Origin: Frateuria sp. Soil773
GTDB taxonomy: Bacteria > Pseudomonadota > Gammaproteobacteria > Xanthomonadales > Rhodanobacteraceae
Length of the DNA: 63,602 nucleotides
Assembly: GCF_001428405.1 (NCBI RefSeq)
Contig: NZ_LMSL01000002.1
Span: forward strand, 17,415-81,016
Reading direction: 5' to 3'
Below, one piece after another: positions 26,361 through 34,695 of the stretch. The notes below the pieces were generated by a model. It searched no databases. It was not told where the DNA came from and was given only the letters and a program-made list of their open reading frames with translations. The position numbers and the translations under genes are program-made. Each line of letters opens with the position of its first letter. Position 1 is the first letter of the stretch.

Positions 26361-26668
26361 CAGTGTTTCTCCTTGTTGCCGTTGCCGGCCGGGTTCTTGG
26401 TTGATTCGGCGGAGGCCGGCGGACGGGCCGCGTCGGCCGCCACCCTGACCACCCGCACGTGGCCTTCGGGCGTGAGCACTTTTATCGCGTATTCGGTACG
26501 CCGGCCGACCCGGCGCGAATCGGCCGACAGTACCTTGCCGTCGGTTTCCTGCTGCACCTTGGCGATCGCCTGCTCCAGCGTCATCGCCGCCTGGGCCGCC
26601 GCCGCGGCGCCGGACGCCGCCAGCAGCAGCGCTGCGAGCCACAACAGGCCGTGGTTGTTCAAGATCAT
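26360..26668 (-). CDS. Small exported PepSY-like protein, first gene of the phoPQ operon
   Basis: A 102-residue protein with a signal peptide (LLWLAALLLAASGAAAAAQA) and one PepSY-like domain: MTLEQAIAKVQQETDGKVLSAD followed by TEYAIKVLTPEGHVRVVRV. The tail is Lys/Asn-rich. Its stop TGA and the phoP ATG share one base. Small PepSY proteins encoded with two-component systems are often periplasmic modulators of the sensor, so it may tune the PhoQ-like kinase (inference). Confidence 0.86.
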   Translation of the reverse strand: MILNNHGLLWLAALLLAASGAAAAAQAAMTLEQAIAKVQQETDGKVLSADSRRVGRRTEYAIKVLTPEGHVRVVRVAADAARPPASAESTKNPAGNGNKEKH

Positions 26669-26753
26669 CGCTTCGATTCGCCCTGGATATGGCCCCGACC
26701 GGCGTTCAGCCTAGGGAATCCGGGCTGAATACTGACCGGACGGCCGTGTGCTG

Positions 26754-27758
26754 TCACGCGGCGGCCGCACGCCGCGGCGCCAGCGCCTGCTCGATCAGCG
26801 CCCAGCCGGCGCCCGGCAGGTGCGCCCCTTCGCTCAGCGTGCGCCGGAACCCGCGCGCGCCGGGCTCGCCCTGGTACAGCCCAAGCAGGTGCCGGCTGAT
26901 GTGCTTCAGCGCAGTGCCGCGCGCCAGTTCCGCCTCGATGTACGGGCGCATGTGCAGCAGCACGCTTTCGCGCGCGGGCAGCGGCTCGCCGTACAGCGCG
27001 TGCTCGATCCGCGCCAGCAGGTAGGGATCGTGGTACGCCGCGCGGCCCAGCATCACGCCGTCGAGCCGCTCCAGGTGCGCCCGCACCTCCTCCACCGTGG
27101 TGATGCCGCCGTTGATCGCCACCACCAGTTGCGGGAACTCCCGCTTGAGCCGGTACACGCGCTCGTAGTCCAGCGGCGGGATCTCGCGGTTCTCCTTCGG
27201 CGACAGGCCCTTGAGCCAGGCCTTGCGCGCGTGCACCACCAGCACCTGGACGCCGGCTTCCAGCATGGTCTCGGTGAAGTGCTGCAGGCCGGCGTAGTCG
27301 TCCTGGTCGTCCACGCCGATGCGGCACTTCACCGTCACCGGCACGTCCACCGCGTCGCGCATCGCCTTCACGCAGTCGCCGACCAGCACCGGCTCGTACA
27401 TCAGGCAGGCGCCGAAGCGTCCGGACTGCACCCGGTCGGACGGGCAGCCCACGTTGAGGTTGATCTCGTCGTAGCCGGCCCCGGCCCCCAGCCGCGCCGC
27501 CTCGGCCAGCTCGGCCGGCTCGCTGCCGCCCAGTTGCAGCGCCACCGGATGCTCCTGCTGGCTATGCTCCAGCAGGCGCAACTGGCGCCCGCGCACCAGC
27601 GCCGCGCTGGTCACCATCTCGGTGTACAACCGCGCGTGCGGCGACAGCAGGCGATGGAAATAACGGCAATGTCGATCCGTCCAGTCCATCATCGGGGCAA
27701 CGGAAACGCGCCAGGACGTGGCTTGGATGGGGGCAGCGGTGGCGTGTCTTTCGCTCAT
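26754..27758 (-). CDS. dusA: tRNA-dihydrouridine(20/20a) synthase
   Basis: A 334-residue FMN enzyme reducing U20/U20a in tRNA D-loops. The start of the barrel SVAPMMDWTDRHCRYFHRLLS is diagnostic of DusA. YDEINLNVGCPSDRVQSGRFGACLM carries the catalytic cysteine region, and VHARKAWLKGLSPKENREIPPLDY is the DusA-specific loop. FMN-binding residues follow in INGGI and GVMLGRAAY. An ATG 39 bases further upstream is possible; the one given yields the usual length. It ends just beyond the PepSY-phoPQ operon. Confidence 0.94.
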   Translation of the reverse strand: MSERHATAAPIQATSWRVSVAPMMDWTDRHCRYFHRLLSPHARLYTEMVTSAALVRGRQLRLLEHSQQEHPVALQLGGSEPAELAEAARLGAGAGYDEINLNVGCPSDRVQSGRFGACLMYEPVLVGDCVKAMRDAVDVPVTVKCRIGVDDQDDYAGLQHFTETMLEAGVQVLVVHARKAWLKGLSPKENREIPPLDYERVYRLKREFPQLVVAINGGITTVEEVRAHLERLDGVMLGRAAYHDPYLLARIEHALYGEPLPARESVLLHMRPYIEAELARGTALKHISRHLLGLYQGEPGARGFRRTLSEGAHLPGAGWALIEQALAPRRAAAA

Positions 27759-27880
27759 CAGGCGGCCATTTTCGGGGAATCGCGCCATGAGCGCCATGCC
27801 GCGACGGCCGCCTCCGCCCCGTCCGACGGCCCGGCCTGCCTATACGGATGGCCGGTCTTGGGGCGCCGCGCCGGTGTTTT

Positions 27881-28546
27881 TCACGCGGACGGCGGCGCCG
27901 CAGCGGACGCCTGGACGTCCTTCTTCGCGGCGTTTTCCATCCGCGACGAAACGGCGCGCAGCGCCAGCGCGGCGAGCGTGAAGACCAGCGCCGCCACCCG
28001 CATCTCCTCGGCATAGAAAGCCAGCGCGACGAAGATCAGCACGACGAACAGCTTGCTGAGCAGCCAGCTCCACGCCAGGCGGCGGTCCACGTCCGGAGCG
28101 AGGTTGGCGACCAGCGCCGCGTAGAACCAGAACATCGCCAGGCAGGTGTAGTTCGCCGCCACCGAGAGCGCGTAGACGAGGAGATTGATCGACTCCGGAT
28201 CCCTATGGGAGAACGAGACGCGGATCACCACCGGCATCAGCGCCACCATGCTGAGCAGCAGCATGTTCAGCGCCGTGGCGGGGCCATCCACGTCGCGCAG
28301 GTGCGCGACGATGCGCCGGTGGATCGCCCAGACGCCGCCGATCAGCACGAAGCTGAGGAAATAGACCATCAGCGGGAATTTCCACGCGTCCCACAGCGAC
28401 TGCCCCGGCACGATCTCCGGCTTGATCTCGATCGCCGACAGCGTGATCGCGATGGCGAACACGCCGTCCGACAGCATCACCAGCCGGTCCAGGTGGCGCT
28501 GGCCGACGTGATGATCCGAAATGGGTTCCCGTACCCGACCGCCCAT
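27881..28546 (-). CDS. TMEM175-family (DUF1211) potassium channel-like protein
   Basis: A 221-residue membrane protein with six hydrophobic helices. The first carries RLVMLSDGVFAIAITLSAIEI, the TMEM175 signature; here the motif is LSD instead of the usual FSD. Bacterial members are half-length compared with the animal protein and assemble as tetramers forming a K+ channel with a hydrophobic gate (family knowledge). AGGGGGAG seven bases ahead of the ATG at 28546 fixes the start. Ala/Lys-rich tail. No coupled neighbour; divergent from fpr. Confidence 0.85.
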   Translation of the reverse strand: MGGRVREPISDHHVGQRHLDRLVMLSDGVFAIAITLSAIEIKPEIVPGQSLWDAWKFPLMVYFLSFVLIGGVWAIHRRIVAHLRDVDGPATALNMLLLSMVALMPVVIRVSFSHRDPESINLLVYALSVAANYTCLAMFWFYAALVANLAPDVDRRLAWSWLLSKLFVVLIFVALAFYAEEMRVAALVFTLAALALRAVSSRMENAAKKDVQASAAAPPSA

Positions 28547-28795
28547 GCGCCACTCCCCCTGTTGAATTCGGTGCGGCATGATGCCGCAGATCCCGGCCGC
28601 GGTCTGCACCGCCCCGCCCGGCTCCGCGCAGGGCGGTGCCGGATCGCGTATTCTGTACAGCCGTCGCCGCGGTTCCGCGGCGCTCGCACGGCACAGCGGC
28701 AGCGCCGCCCTCCCCGCGAGTTTTCCCGACAACCCGGCCAGTCCGGCGCACGGCCGAACGCCTGTGCCACGGCAAAACTTACGAGACAAGACGAC

Positions 28796-29572
28796 ATGGT
28801 GGCAATGGCGACCGAGCACGTGATCGACGTGCAGCACTGGAACGACAACCTCTTCAGCTTCCGCACCACGCGCGACCCCGGCTTCCGCTTCGACAGCGGT
28901 CAGTTCGTGATGATCGGGCTGGAAGTGGACGGCCGTCCGCTGATGCGCGCCTACTCGATCGCCAGCGCGAGCTGGGAGGAGCACCTGGAGTTCTTCTCGA
29001 TCAAGGTGCCGGACGGCCCGCTCACCTCGCGCCTGCAGCACCTGAAGGCGGGCGACCCGCTGGTGGTGACACGCAAGCCCACCGGCACCCTGGTGCTCAC
29101 CGACCTCAAGCCGGGCAGGCACCTGTACCTGCTCGGCACCGGCACCGGGCTGGCGCCGTTCCTGAGCATCATCCGCGATCCGGACACCTACGAGCGCTTC
29201 GACAAGATCGTGCTGGCCCATGGCGTGCGCCACGTCAACGACCTGGCCTACGCGCACTACCTGGAGCAGGAGCTGCCGCAGCACGAATACCTGGGCGAGC
29301 TGGTGCGCGGGAAGCTGATCTACTACCCCACGGTGACGCGCGAACCGTTCCGCAACCGCGGCCGCATCACCGACGCCATCGTCGACGGCGTGATGAGCCA
29401 GGCCACCGGCCTGCCGCCGCTCAACCCGGAAACCGACCGCGTGATGCTGTGCGGCAGCCCGGCGATGCTGGACGACCTGTGCGCCCTGCTCGACGGCCGC
29501 GGCTTCCGCGCCTCGCCACGGACGCGCGAGCCGGGCGACTATGTGATCGAGCGGGCGTTCGTGGAGAAGTGA
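28796..29572 (+). CDS. fpr: Ferredoxin--NADP reductase
   Basis: A 258-residue bacterial FNR-type flavoenzyme moving electrons between NADPH and ferredoxin or flavodoxin. The FAD site is RAYSIASASWEEHLEFFSIKV, with the R-x-Y-S motif. The NADP site is LLGTGTGLAPFLSIIRDP, plus VMLCGSPAMLDDL. The C-terminus YVIERAFVEK fits the subclass that ends in an extended tail after the usual aromatic position. A second ATG nine bases on is possible. It could supply reductant to iron-sulfur enzymes or oxidative-stress responses. A dispersed repeat follows the gene. Confidence 0.92.
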   Translation: MVAMATEHVIDVQHWNDNLFSFRTTRDPGFRFDSGQFVMIGLEVDGRPLMRAYSIASASWEEHLEFFSIKVPDGPLTSRLQHLKAGDPLVVTRKPTGTLVLTDLKPGRHLYLLGTGTGLAPFLSIIRDPDTYERFDKIVLAHGVRHVNDLAYAHYLEQELPQHEYLGELVRGKLIYYPTVTREPFRNRGRITDAIVDGVMSQATGLPPLNPETDRVMLCGSPAMLDDLCALLDGRGFRASPRTREPGDYVIERAFVEK

Positions 29573-29726
29573 CCGATGCCCCGGGCTGTCCGGTCGTGCA
29601 GACCCGGCAGCCCCGCCCGGTGCGCTGCGCCTCGCTGCGGCAATCCGGCCCATCGCCGTCCCGGCCGCCGCGCCATCGGCCCTTTCGCGACTCCGGCTTG
29701 CTCTACGACCGCCCCCTTCCCCTCAC

Positions 29727-29840
29727 CGTCATTCCGGCGAAGGCCGGAATCCAGTGAAGTATGCGTGCGAAGCACACGAAACAGGCTTTGCGTGCTTCGC
29801 ACGAGTCATTGACTGGATTCCGGCCTTCGCCGGAATGACG
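29727..29840. repeat. Dispersed composite palindromic repeat (114 bp)
   Basis: Its ends are perfect inverted arms beginning CGTCATTCCGGCGAAGGCC and ending GGCCTTCGCCGGAATGACG, around GTGCGAAGCACACGAA and its inverse. It is the best-preserved copy in the window, related along its length to 14519-14632. It lies between fpr and a convergent gene. Confidence 0.85.
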
Positions 29841-29871
29841 GGTGCGTGCAGGGAGAAGGTGGGACGCCCCC

Positions 29872-30516
29872 TCACTCCCGCACCCGCCCCTTGCCCTCGT
29901 TGTCCCAGTAGCCGAATACCCGCCGGGCGATCAGCTTGTAGAGCCGCTTGCCGGTGGCGCGCCACAGCCGCGAATGCGGTGCGGGCGTGTCGAGGATCGC
30001 GCGCTGGCGGGCACTGAGCGCCGCCGGGCAGTAGGTGCGCTTGTGCTTGAGCAGGTGGCGCAGGTCCTCGCGCGCGAGCAGGCGGAACAGCCGGCCGCGG
30101 CGGCCGCGGGTCCAGGCGATCTGGAAATCCACCAGCGCCGGGCGGCCGTCCTCGCGCACCAGCCAGTTCGGCTCCTTCGCCAGGTCGTTGTGCACGATGC
30201 CGCGCCGGTGCAACTGCGCGAGCAGGCGCAAGGCATCCCGGTAGTAGCCGCGGTCGCGCGGCTGCGCCTGCTGCATCGGCGCGCCGGCGATATAGCTGCG
30301 CAGCAGCTCGCGGCCGTCCCAGCCGAGCAGGGCGGGCACGCCGTCGATGCCGGCCAGCCGGGCCAGCGCGCGCGCCTCGCGCGCGGCGGCGCGGCGGGCG
30401 AACGCGCGCGCCCACCAGCGGGCGGCGGCCACGTCGCGGCGGATCACGCGGCGGCCGCCGCGCGTGGCGATTTCGATGCGGCCCAGTTCGTCGGCCTTGA
30501 GCAGGATGTCGTCCAC
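29872..30516 (-). CDS. Small kinase-fold protein (RIO1/KdkA-like)
   Basis: A 214-residue protein with a minimal protein-kinase fold. The catalytic loop is HRRGIVHNDLAKEPNWLV (H-x-D...N pattern with catalytic Asp) and the metal loop is LVDFQIAW, DFQ in place of DFG. The N-lobe has GRRVIRRDV with a less clear ATP lysine. This resembles RIO1-like and KDO-kinase-like proteins of xanthomonads, which may phosphorylate lipid A core sugars or proteins. The GTG at 30516 is chosen because it follows GGAGA; upstream codons look non-coding. Substrate unknown. Confidence 0.72.
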   Translation of the reverse strand: MDDILLKADELGRIEIATRGGRRVIRRDVAAARWWARAFARRAAAREARALARLAGIDGVPALLGWDGRELLRSYIAGAPMQQAQPRDRGYYRDALRLLAQLHRRGIVHNDLAKEPNWLVREDGRPALVDFQIAWTRGRRGRLFRLLAREDLRHLLKHKRTYCPAALSARQRAILDTPAPHSRLWRATGKRLYKLIARRVFGYWDNEGKGRVRE

Positions 30517-30614
30517 GGGTCTCCGGCGGCACGTATCCGGCGCACATTTTCGGCCGGGAGCGTCTATTGTGCCCCGACCGGGCCCGCGAGGCCGCGTCGG
30601 CAAGGGAGCGTTCC

Positions 30615-31097
30615 ATGGACATCGCGCTGTACCTGCTTGCCGCGATCCTGATCGTCGGCGGCCTCGCCGGCGCCGTGCTGCCCGCCCTGCCGGGCATCCC
30701 GATGGTGTTCGGCGGCATCTGGCTGGCCGCCGCGGTGGACGGCTACCGGCACCTCGGCGCGTGGTGGCTGGGCATCATCGCCGTGCTCGGCACGCTCGGC
30801 GTGATCGTGGACTTCGTCGCCGCCACGCTCGGCGCCAAGCGCGTGGGCGCGAGCCGCGCGGCGCTGTGGGGCGCCAGCCTGGGCACCCTCGTCGGCATGT
30901 TCTTCGGCATTCCCGGCCTGCTGTTCGGCCCCTTCCTCGGCGCCCTGGCCGGCGAGCTGGCCACCGGCACCAGCGTGCTGCGCTCCACCCACGTCGGCGT
31001 AGGCACCTGGCTGGGCCTGCTGTTCGGCACCCTGGTGAAGCTGGTGATCTCCTTCGTCATGGTCGGCCTGTTCGGGCTAGCCATGTTGTTCGGCTGA
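30615..31097 (+). CDS. DUF456 family membrane protein
   Basis: A 160-residue, Gly-rich membrane protein with four or five helices. The start LYLLAAILIVGGLAGAVLPALPGIPMVFGG, with its LPALPG motif, and the later GASLGTLVGMFFGIPGLLFGPFLGALAGEL are the DUF456 signature. The glycine-zipper-like helices suggest tight packing; function is unknown. The ATG follows AAGGGAG. It is divergent from the kinase-fold gene and convergent with the HlyIII gene. Confidence 0.85.
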   Translation: MDIALYLLAAILIVGGLAGAVLPALPGIPMVFGGIWLAAAVDGYRHLGAWWLGIIAVLGTLGVIVDFVAATLGAKRVGASRAALWGASLGTLVGMFFGIPGLLFGPFLGALAGELATGTSVLRSTHVGVGTWLGLLFGTLVKLVISFVMVGLFGLAMLFG

Positions 31098-31165
31098 GCG
31101 CGGCCGGAACGACGGCAGGCATCCGCCATGCCAGCGATGCGCAGGCACTCGGCAGCAAGCCCGGC

Positions 31166-31837
31166 TCAGGCCCGGTCGGGAATCACGTAGAGCAGCACCG
31201 CCAGATAGTGCAGCACGCTGCCGGCCAGCACGAAGCCGTGCCATACCGCATGGTGGTAAGGCAGCCGGCGCGCCAGGTAGAACGGCACGCCCAGCGTGTA
31301 GGCCACGCCGCCGGCGATCAGCAACACCATGCCGCCGGTTTCCAGGTGCGCGCTCAGCGGCTTGAACGCGACCATGCCGATCCAGCCCATCGCCACGTAC
31401 AGGAATACCGCCAGCTTGCGGCCGTTGTAGCGGCGCAGCAGGCCCAGCTCCAGCGCGCTGCCGGCCAGCGCCAGCGTCCAGATCGCGCCGAACAGGCCCC
31501 AGCCCCACGCCCCCGGCAGGGCGACCAGGGTGAACGGGGTATAGGTGCCGGCGATCAGCCAGAAGATCGCCAGGTGGTCGAGCGTGCGCAGCACCCGCCG
31601 CGGCAGTTCGCCCGGGATCGCGTGGTACAGCGTGGAGGCGGTGTACAGCAGGATCAGCGTGGTGCCGAACACCGCGCTCGCCATCACCGTCCGCGCATCG
31701 CCGTACAGCGCGGAGAACGCGACCAGCACCGCCAGCCCGGCGATGCTCAGCAGGATGCCGACGCCGTGGATCAGCGAGCTGGCCAGCTCGTCGCCGATGG
31801 CGTAGCGCGGAATGCCGGCGGTGGTTGATACGGGCAT
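31166..31837 (-). CDS. trhA: Hemolysin III / PAQR-family membrane protein
   Basis: A 223-residue seven-helix protein of the HlyIII (TrhA) branch of PAQR proteins. Conserved metal-site motifs are STLYHAI, RTLDHLAIFWLIAGTYTPF and the C-terminal YHHAVWHGFVLAGSVLHYLAV, giving the Ser-His-Asp-His-His set expected of these putative hydrolases. Bacterial homologues influence membrane energetics or lipid homeostasis; a true haemolysin role is doubtful. Single gene. Confidence 0.9.
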   Translation of the reverse strand: MPVSTTAGIPRYAIGDELASSLIHGVGILLSIAGLAVLVAFSALYGDARTVMASAVFGTTLILLYTASTLYHAIPGELPRRVLRTLDHLAIFWLIAGTYTPFTLVALPGAWGWGLFGAIWTLALAGSALELGLLRRYNGRKLAVFLYVAMGWIGMVAFKPLSAHLETGGMVLLIAGGVAYTLGVPFYLARRLPYHHAVWHGFVLAGSVLHYLAVLLYVIPDRA

Positions 31838-31922
31838 GCAGGGGACTCCCGGCGAAGCGGAGGACGCGCGTCCCGCCTACCTTAACGGCGCCGGCGTCCC
31901 CTGCCTACCCGAGCGACGCCGC

Positions 31923-32360
31923 CTACTCGATGATGAAGGCGCCGAACGCCACGCCGAGGTTCCAGCCCTGGCCCTTGCCGCTCAGCGCCAGCGACACGTT
32001 GCCCTTGGTCAGCACCTGCGCATCGGCCGACTTCTCCGCACCCGCGTGCGCCTCGGCGTTGGCGTAATGGCCGAGCACGTCGCGCACGTTGGAGACGCCG
32101 CTGAACTTGCCGATGCCGTCGGTGATCTTGGTCTTGCCGAAGGTCAGCCCGCCGCCCTTCGCCCGCAGCTTCACGTGCAGGGTCTGGCCGTTGCTGCAAT
32201 GGACCGTGCCGCTGCCGCTGGCGGTCTTGTAGAACACCGACCAGCCGGACAGCTCGAAATTCATCTTGCACGATACCTCGCCGGCCTGCGCCGACAGCGG
32301 CAGCAGCACCGCCCCCAGCAGCACGATCGCCGCCGCCGTGATTCCCTTTCGCTTGCCCAT
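31923..32360 (-). CDS. Exported protein of unknown function
   Basis: A 145-residue protein with a signal peptide (GITAAAIVLLGAVLLPLSAQA-G, cut after AQA). The mature part is beta-rich: EVSCKMNFELSGWSVFYKTASG, TVHCSNGQTLHVKLRAKGGG, ending GWNLGVAFGAFIIE. Two cysteines could form a disulfide. GGAGG precedes the ATG. It looks like a small beta-barrel or lipocalin-size domain of periplasm or outer membrane, but I do not know the family. Confidence 0.72.
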   Translation of the reverse strand: MGKRKGITAAAIVLLGAVLLPLSAQAGEVSCKMNFELSGWSVFYKTASGSGTVHCSNGQTLHVKLRAKGGGLTFGKTKITDGIGKFSGVSNVRDVLGHYANAEAHAGAEKSADAQVLTKGNVSLALSGKGQGWNLGVAFGAFIIE

Positions 32361-32429
32361 GTCTCCTCCCATAGCAAACCCAGCCCGGCCGGTTGCCGGC
32401 AGGCGATTGTTGCAGGCCCTCCTGAACTG

Positions 32430-32570
32430 CGAGTCAATCGCCGCGTGAAAACGGCTTTCACCCGGCCTGCACGGCGACGCAAACCCGGCCCTGCAAAATT
32501 GGCCGCGGATGCACCGCATCCCCCTGTGCATCCCCCCCTATCTGCCCCGCCCCTGTGCGGGGCTTTTTTT
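32430..32570 (+). ncRNA. Candidate small RNA ending in an intrinsic terminator
   Basis: A perfect terminator at 32544-32570 is read rightwards but no rightward gene precedes it: the only neighbour is a leftward gene starting at 32360. The 100 bases before it are C-rich and unstructured-looking (runs of CCCCC and CCCCCCC near 32521-32538), like the G-rich-target-binding loops of some regulatory RNAs. The 5' end is a guess; no clear promoter is seen. Confidence 0.3.
32544..32570 (+). terminator. Intrinsic terminator without an upstream gene
   Basis: GCCCCGC-CCCTGT-GCGGGGC followed by T7: a seven-pair perfect stem and long U tail, oriented to the right. Confidence 0.85.
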
Positions 32571-32808
32571 GCGCCCAGCCATCCAGCCGGCTCGACCCCG
32601 CCCGCGTCCGATCCGCGTTCCATCCTTCGGCTATCGACCGCAGGGAGGATCCGCCCGAACACCCAGCCCCACGCGCCGCGCAGGCGGGTTCCGGCCGGCT
32701 TGCGCGAACGCACGGGACAGGCATAGGCTGGCGCTGCGCCCGCACCATCCCCCGCTGCCTGGCAGCGTGCCGGCGCCAAAAAACGAAATCAGCCGTCAGG
32801 AGGTCGCC

Positions 32809-33468
32809 ATGTCGTCCGCAAGCCTGGCTGTACCCTGCCGCACGCCCGATCGCGTGCATATCGCCGCCCTCAGCGCGGCCCTCGCCCTCAACCTCGCCGT
32901 CCTGCTGCTGGCCTTGCGGCCGCTGCCGCCGAGCTTCCTGGACGCGCCGCGGTCGAGCGCGGCGATCCCGCTGCATTGGATCCCGGCGCCTCCGAAGACG
33001 CCCGATCCGCCCCCGCTCGACGTCAAGCCGCTGACCAGGGCCCCCGTCCAGGCGCCGCCAGCCACCCACGTGGCGCCGCCCGCCGTCGCGCCGCCGGCGG
33101 TGGCTGTCGACGACGGCCGCCTTGCCCTGCCGCCGGCCATGCCGGCGATCGCCCCGCCCGCTCCCACACCCGCGGCAGCCTCCGAGCCGGTGGAAACCAG
33201 CCTGGGCTACCGCACGGCGCCGCTGAAATTCCCGGCCACGGCGATCCGCCGGCACATGCACGGCACCGTGCTGTTGCGCGTCCTGGTTGACGAACAGGGC
33301 AAGCCGCTCGACGTGGTGATCGAGCGCAGCAGCGGCCACGAACTGCTCGACCGCAGCGCACGCGAGCAGGTACTGGCGTCCTGGCTGTTCCAGCCGGCGA
33401 CGGTGGACGGCCGCCACGTGCGGGCGTGGGCGCGCGTGCCGGTCAGCTTCGATCTGCGCGAGCTGTAG
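32809..33468 (+). CDS. TonB-like energy transducer
   Basis: A 219-residue protein with one N-terminal membrane helix (IAALSAALALNLAVLLLAL), a long Pro-rich periplasmic spacer (about residues 55-130) and a C-terminal TonB domain: TAPLKFPATAIRRHMHGTVLLRVLVDEQG, followed by WLFQPATVDGRHVRAWARVPVSFDL. It links the proton-motive force to outer-membrane receptors. AGGAGG ahead of the ATG is a strong ribosome-binding site. exbB/exbD are absent nearby. TonB-dependent receptors lie at 50-52 kb. Confidence 0.88.
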   Translation: MSSASLAVPCRTPDRVHIAALSAALALNLAVLLLALRPLPPSFLDAPRSSAAIPLHWIPAPPKTPDPPPLDVKPLTRAPVQAPPATHVAPPAVAPPAVAVDDGRLALPPAMPAIAPPAPTPAAASEPVETSLGYRTAPLKFPATAIRRHMHGTVLLRVLVDEQGKPLDVVIERSSGHELLDRSAREQVLASWLFQPATVDGRHVRAWARVPVSFDLREL

Positions 33469-33490
33469 AACGCCCGCGGCACGATGCGGG

Positions 33491-33524
33491 AAGGCCCGGC
33501 CGGCAATGCCGGACCGGGCCCTTC
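33491..33524. terminator. Hairpin between convergent genes
   Basis: AAGGCCCGG...AAT...CCGGGCCCTT forms a long GC-rich stem directly after the TonB-like gene and before the stop of the leftward small membrane gene. No long T run; possible bidirectional terminator. Confidence 0.5.
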
Positions 33525-33560
33525 CACGGCAACCGCGAATTCCAGGATCTACGGATAGGT

Positions 33561-33851
33561 CTAATGGGCGCAGCTTCCGGTCGACGCCGGCGCGCGCTTG
33601 TTGGCGCGCACGATCGCCCAGACCAGCGCCGCCAGCAGCAGCACCGGCAGGCACAGCGGCAGCAGCGCGATGGCGACCAGCGGCGCGACGACCAGCAAGG
33701 CGATGCCGCCGAACACCAGCCCCACCGCGCCGGCGACCATACCGAACAAGCCGCCGATCAGCGCGAACGTCAGCTTGAACACCACGCCGATCAGCGAAGC
33801 GGCCAGCCACAAGGCACCGAACAGCGATACCACCACGATCAATTCGATCAT
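33561..33851 (-). CDS. Small hydrophobic membrane protein
   Basis: A 96-residue protein, nearly all hydrophobic: MIELIVVVSLFGALWLAASL then repeated Gly-rich helices (FALIGGLFGMVAGAVGLVFGG, LLPLCLPVLLLAALVWAIV), about three or four membrane passes, and a short basic Cys-containing tail. GGAGG seven bases ahead fixes the ATG. No family recognised; the pattern is like small stress-induced membrane proteins. Confidence 0.72.
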   Translation of the reverse strand: MIELIVVVSLFGALWLAASLIGVVFKLTFALIGGLFGMVAGAVGLVFGGIALLVVAPLVAIALLPLCLPVLLLAALVWAIVRANKRAPASTGSCAH

Positions 33852-34067
33852 CTGCGTACCTCCTGGGCGACGATGCGAGCGGATCGCACCATGACGGAAG
33901 TGGGATGCGGCCGGTCGGCAAAACGTTGGCATCCGGCACGACGGATTTTCCGCCGCCGCGCGGCCGCGCGCATACCGCAAAAGTCATGCTTCCGCATCGC
34001 TTCGGGTTACGCCGACTTAACGATGCGCATGCTCCACTTCGCTCCGGTTATCGCATGGCGTTTCTCC

Positions 34068-34646
34068 ATGGGCATACATAGGCAGAGTCTGAAAACGCTG
34101 CGCCGGATCGCGCACGCGCACGGCCAGGGCGGGCATCCCGACCTCGCCTCGCTGGCGCGCGACCTCGGCAGCGCGATCCATCGGCATGCGGCGACGCTGG
34201 ATGCCGAGCTGGCCTACCTGCGCGCGCCCGGACGCGGCTTCGAGCGGTGGCTGCTGGGCCATCGCCGTCGCGCCGGCATGCAGTTGCTGGTGATGGCGTG
34301 GCCGGCCAATTACGCCACGCCGGTGCACGACCACGGCGGCCTGTGGGGACTGGAGATCGCCCTGTACGGCGCGCTGGAAGTGCAGTCCTACGCACGCGAT
34401 CCGTCGAGCGGCGAACTGCAGCCGCGCGGCCGCACCTGGCTGGGCCCGGGCGACGCCACCTGGTTCGACGCCGGCGAACCCGGCCTGCATCGCTGCCGCA
34501 ACCTGTCGCGGCACGACACCGCACTGACGCTCCACGTATACGGCGGCAACCTGGCCGAGTACTTCGCGTACGAGCAGGCGCAGCCGGACCAGCCATGGCA
34601 GGCGCACCCGCGGCACGCCGCCGTCAGCGGCCGACTGCCGGCCTGA
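34068..34646 (+). CDS. Cysteine dioxygenase-like cupin protein
   Basis: A 192-residue cupin resembling type I cysteine dioxygenases and thiol dioxygenases. The iron site is visible: PVHDHGGLWGLEIALYGALE gives the H-x-H...E pattern and LTLHVYGGNLAEY the third histidine. Such enzymes oxidise cysteine or other thiols to sulfinates. An ATG at 34023 in the same frame is possible; neither start has a strong ribosome-binding site. It is followed 49 bases later by an FAD/NAD(P)-binding protein, a probable operon. Exact thiol substrate unknown. Confidence 0.82.
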   Translation: MGIHRQSLKTLRRIAHAHGQGGHPDLASLARDLGSAIHRHAATLDAELAYLRAPGRGFERWLLGHRRRAGMQLLVMAWPANYATPVHDHGGLWGLEIALYGALEVQSYARDPSSGELQPRGRTWLGPGDATWFDAGEPGLHRCRNLSRHDTALTLHVYGGNLAEYFAYEQAQPDQPWQAHPRHAAVSGRLPA

Positions 34647-34695
34647 CCGGCGCCGCTCGCGCGCGCCAACCAGCCACAAATCAGAAGGAAGCCCC

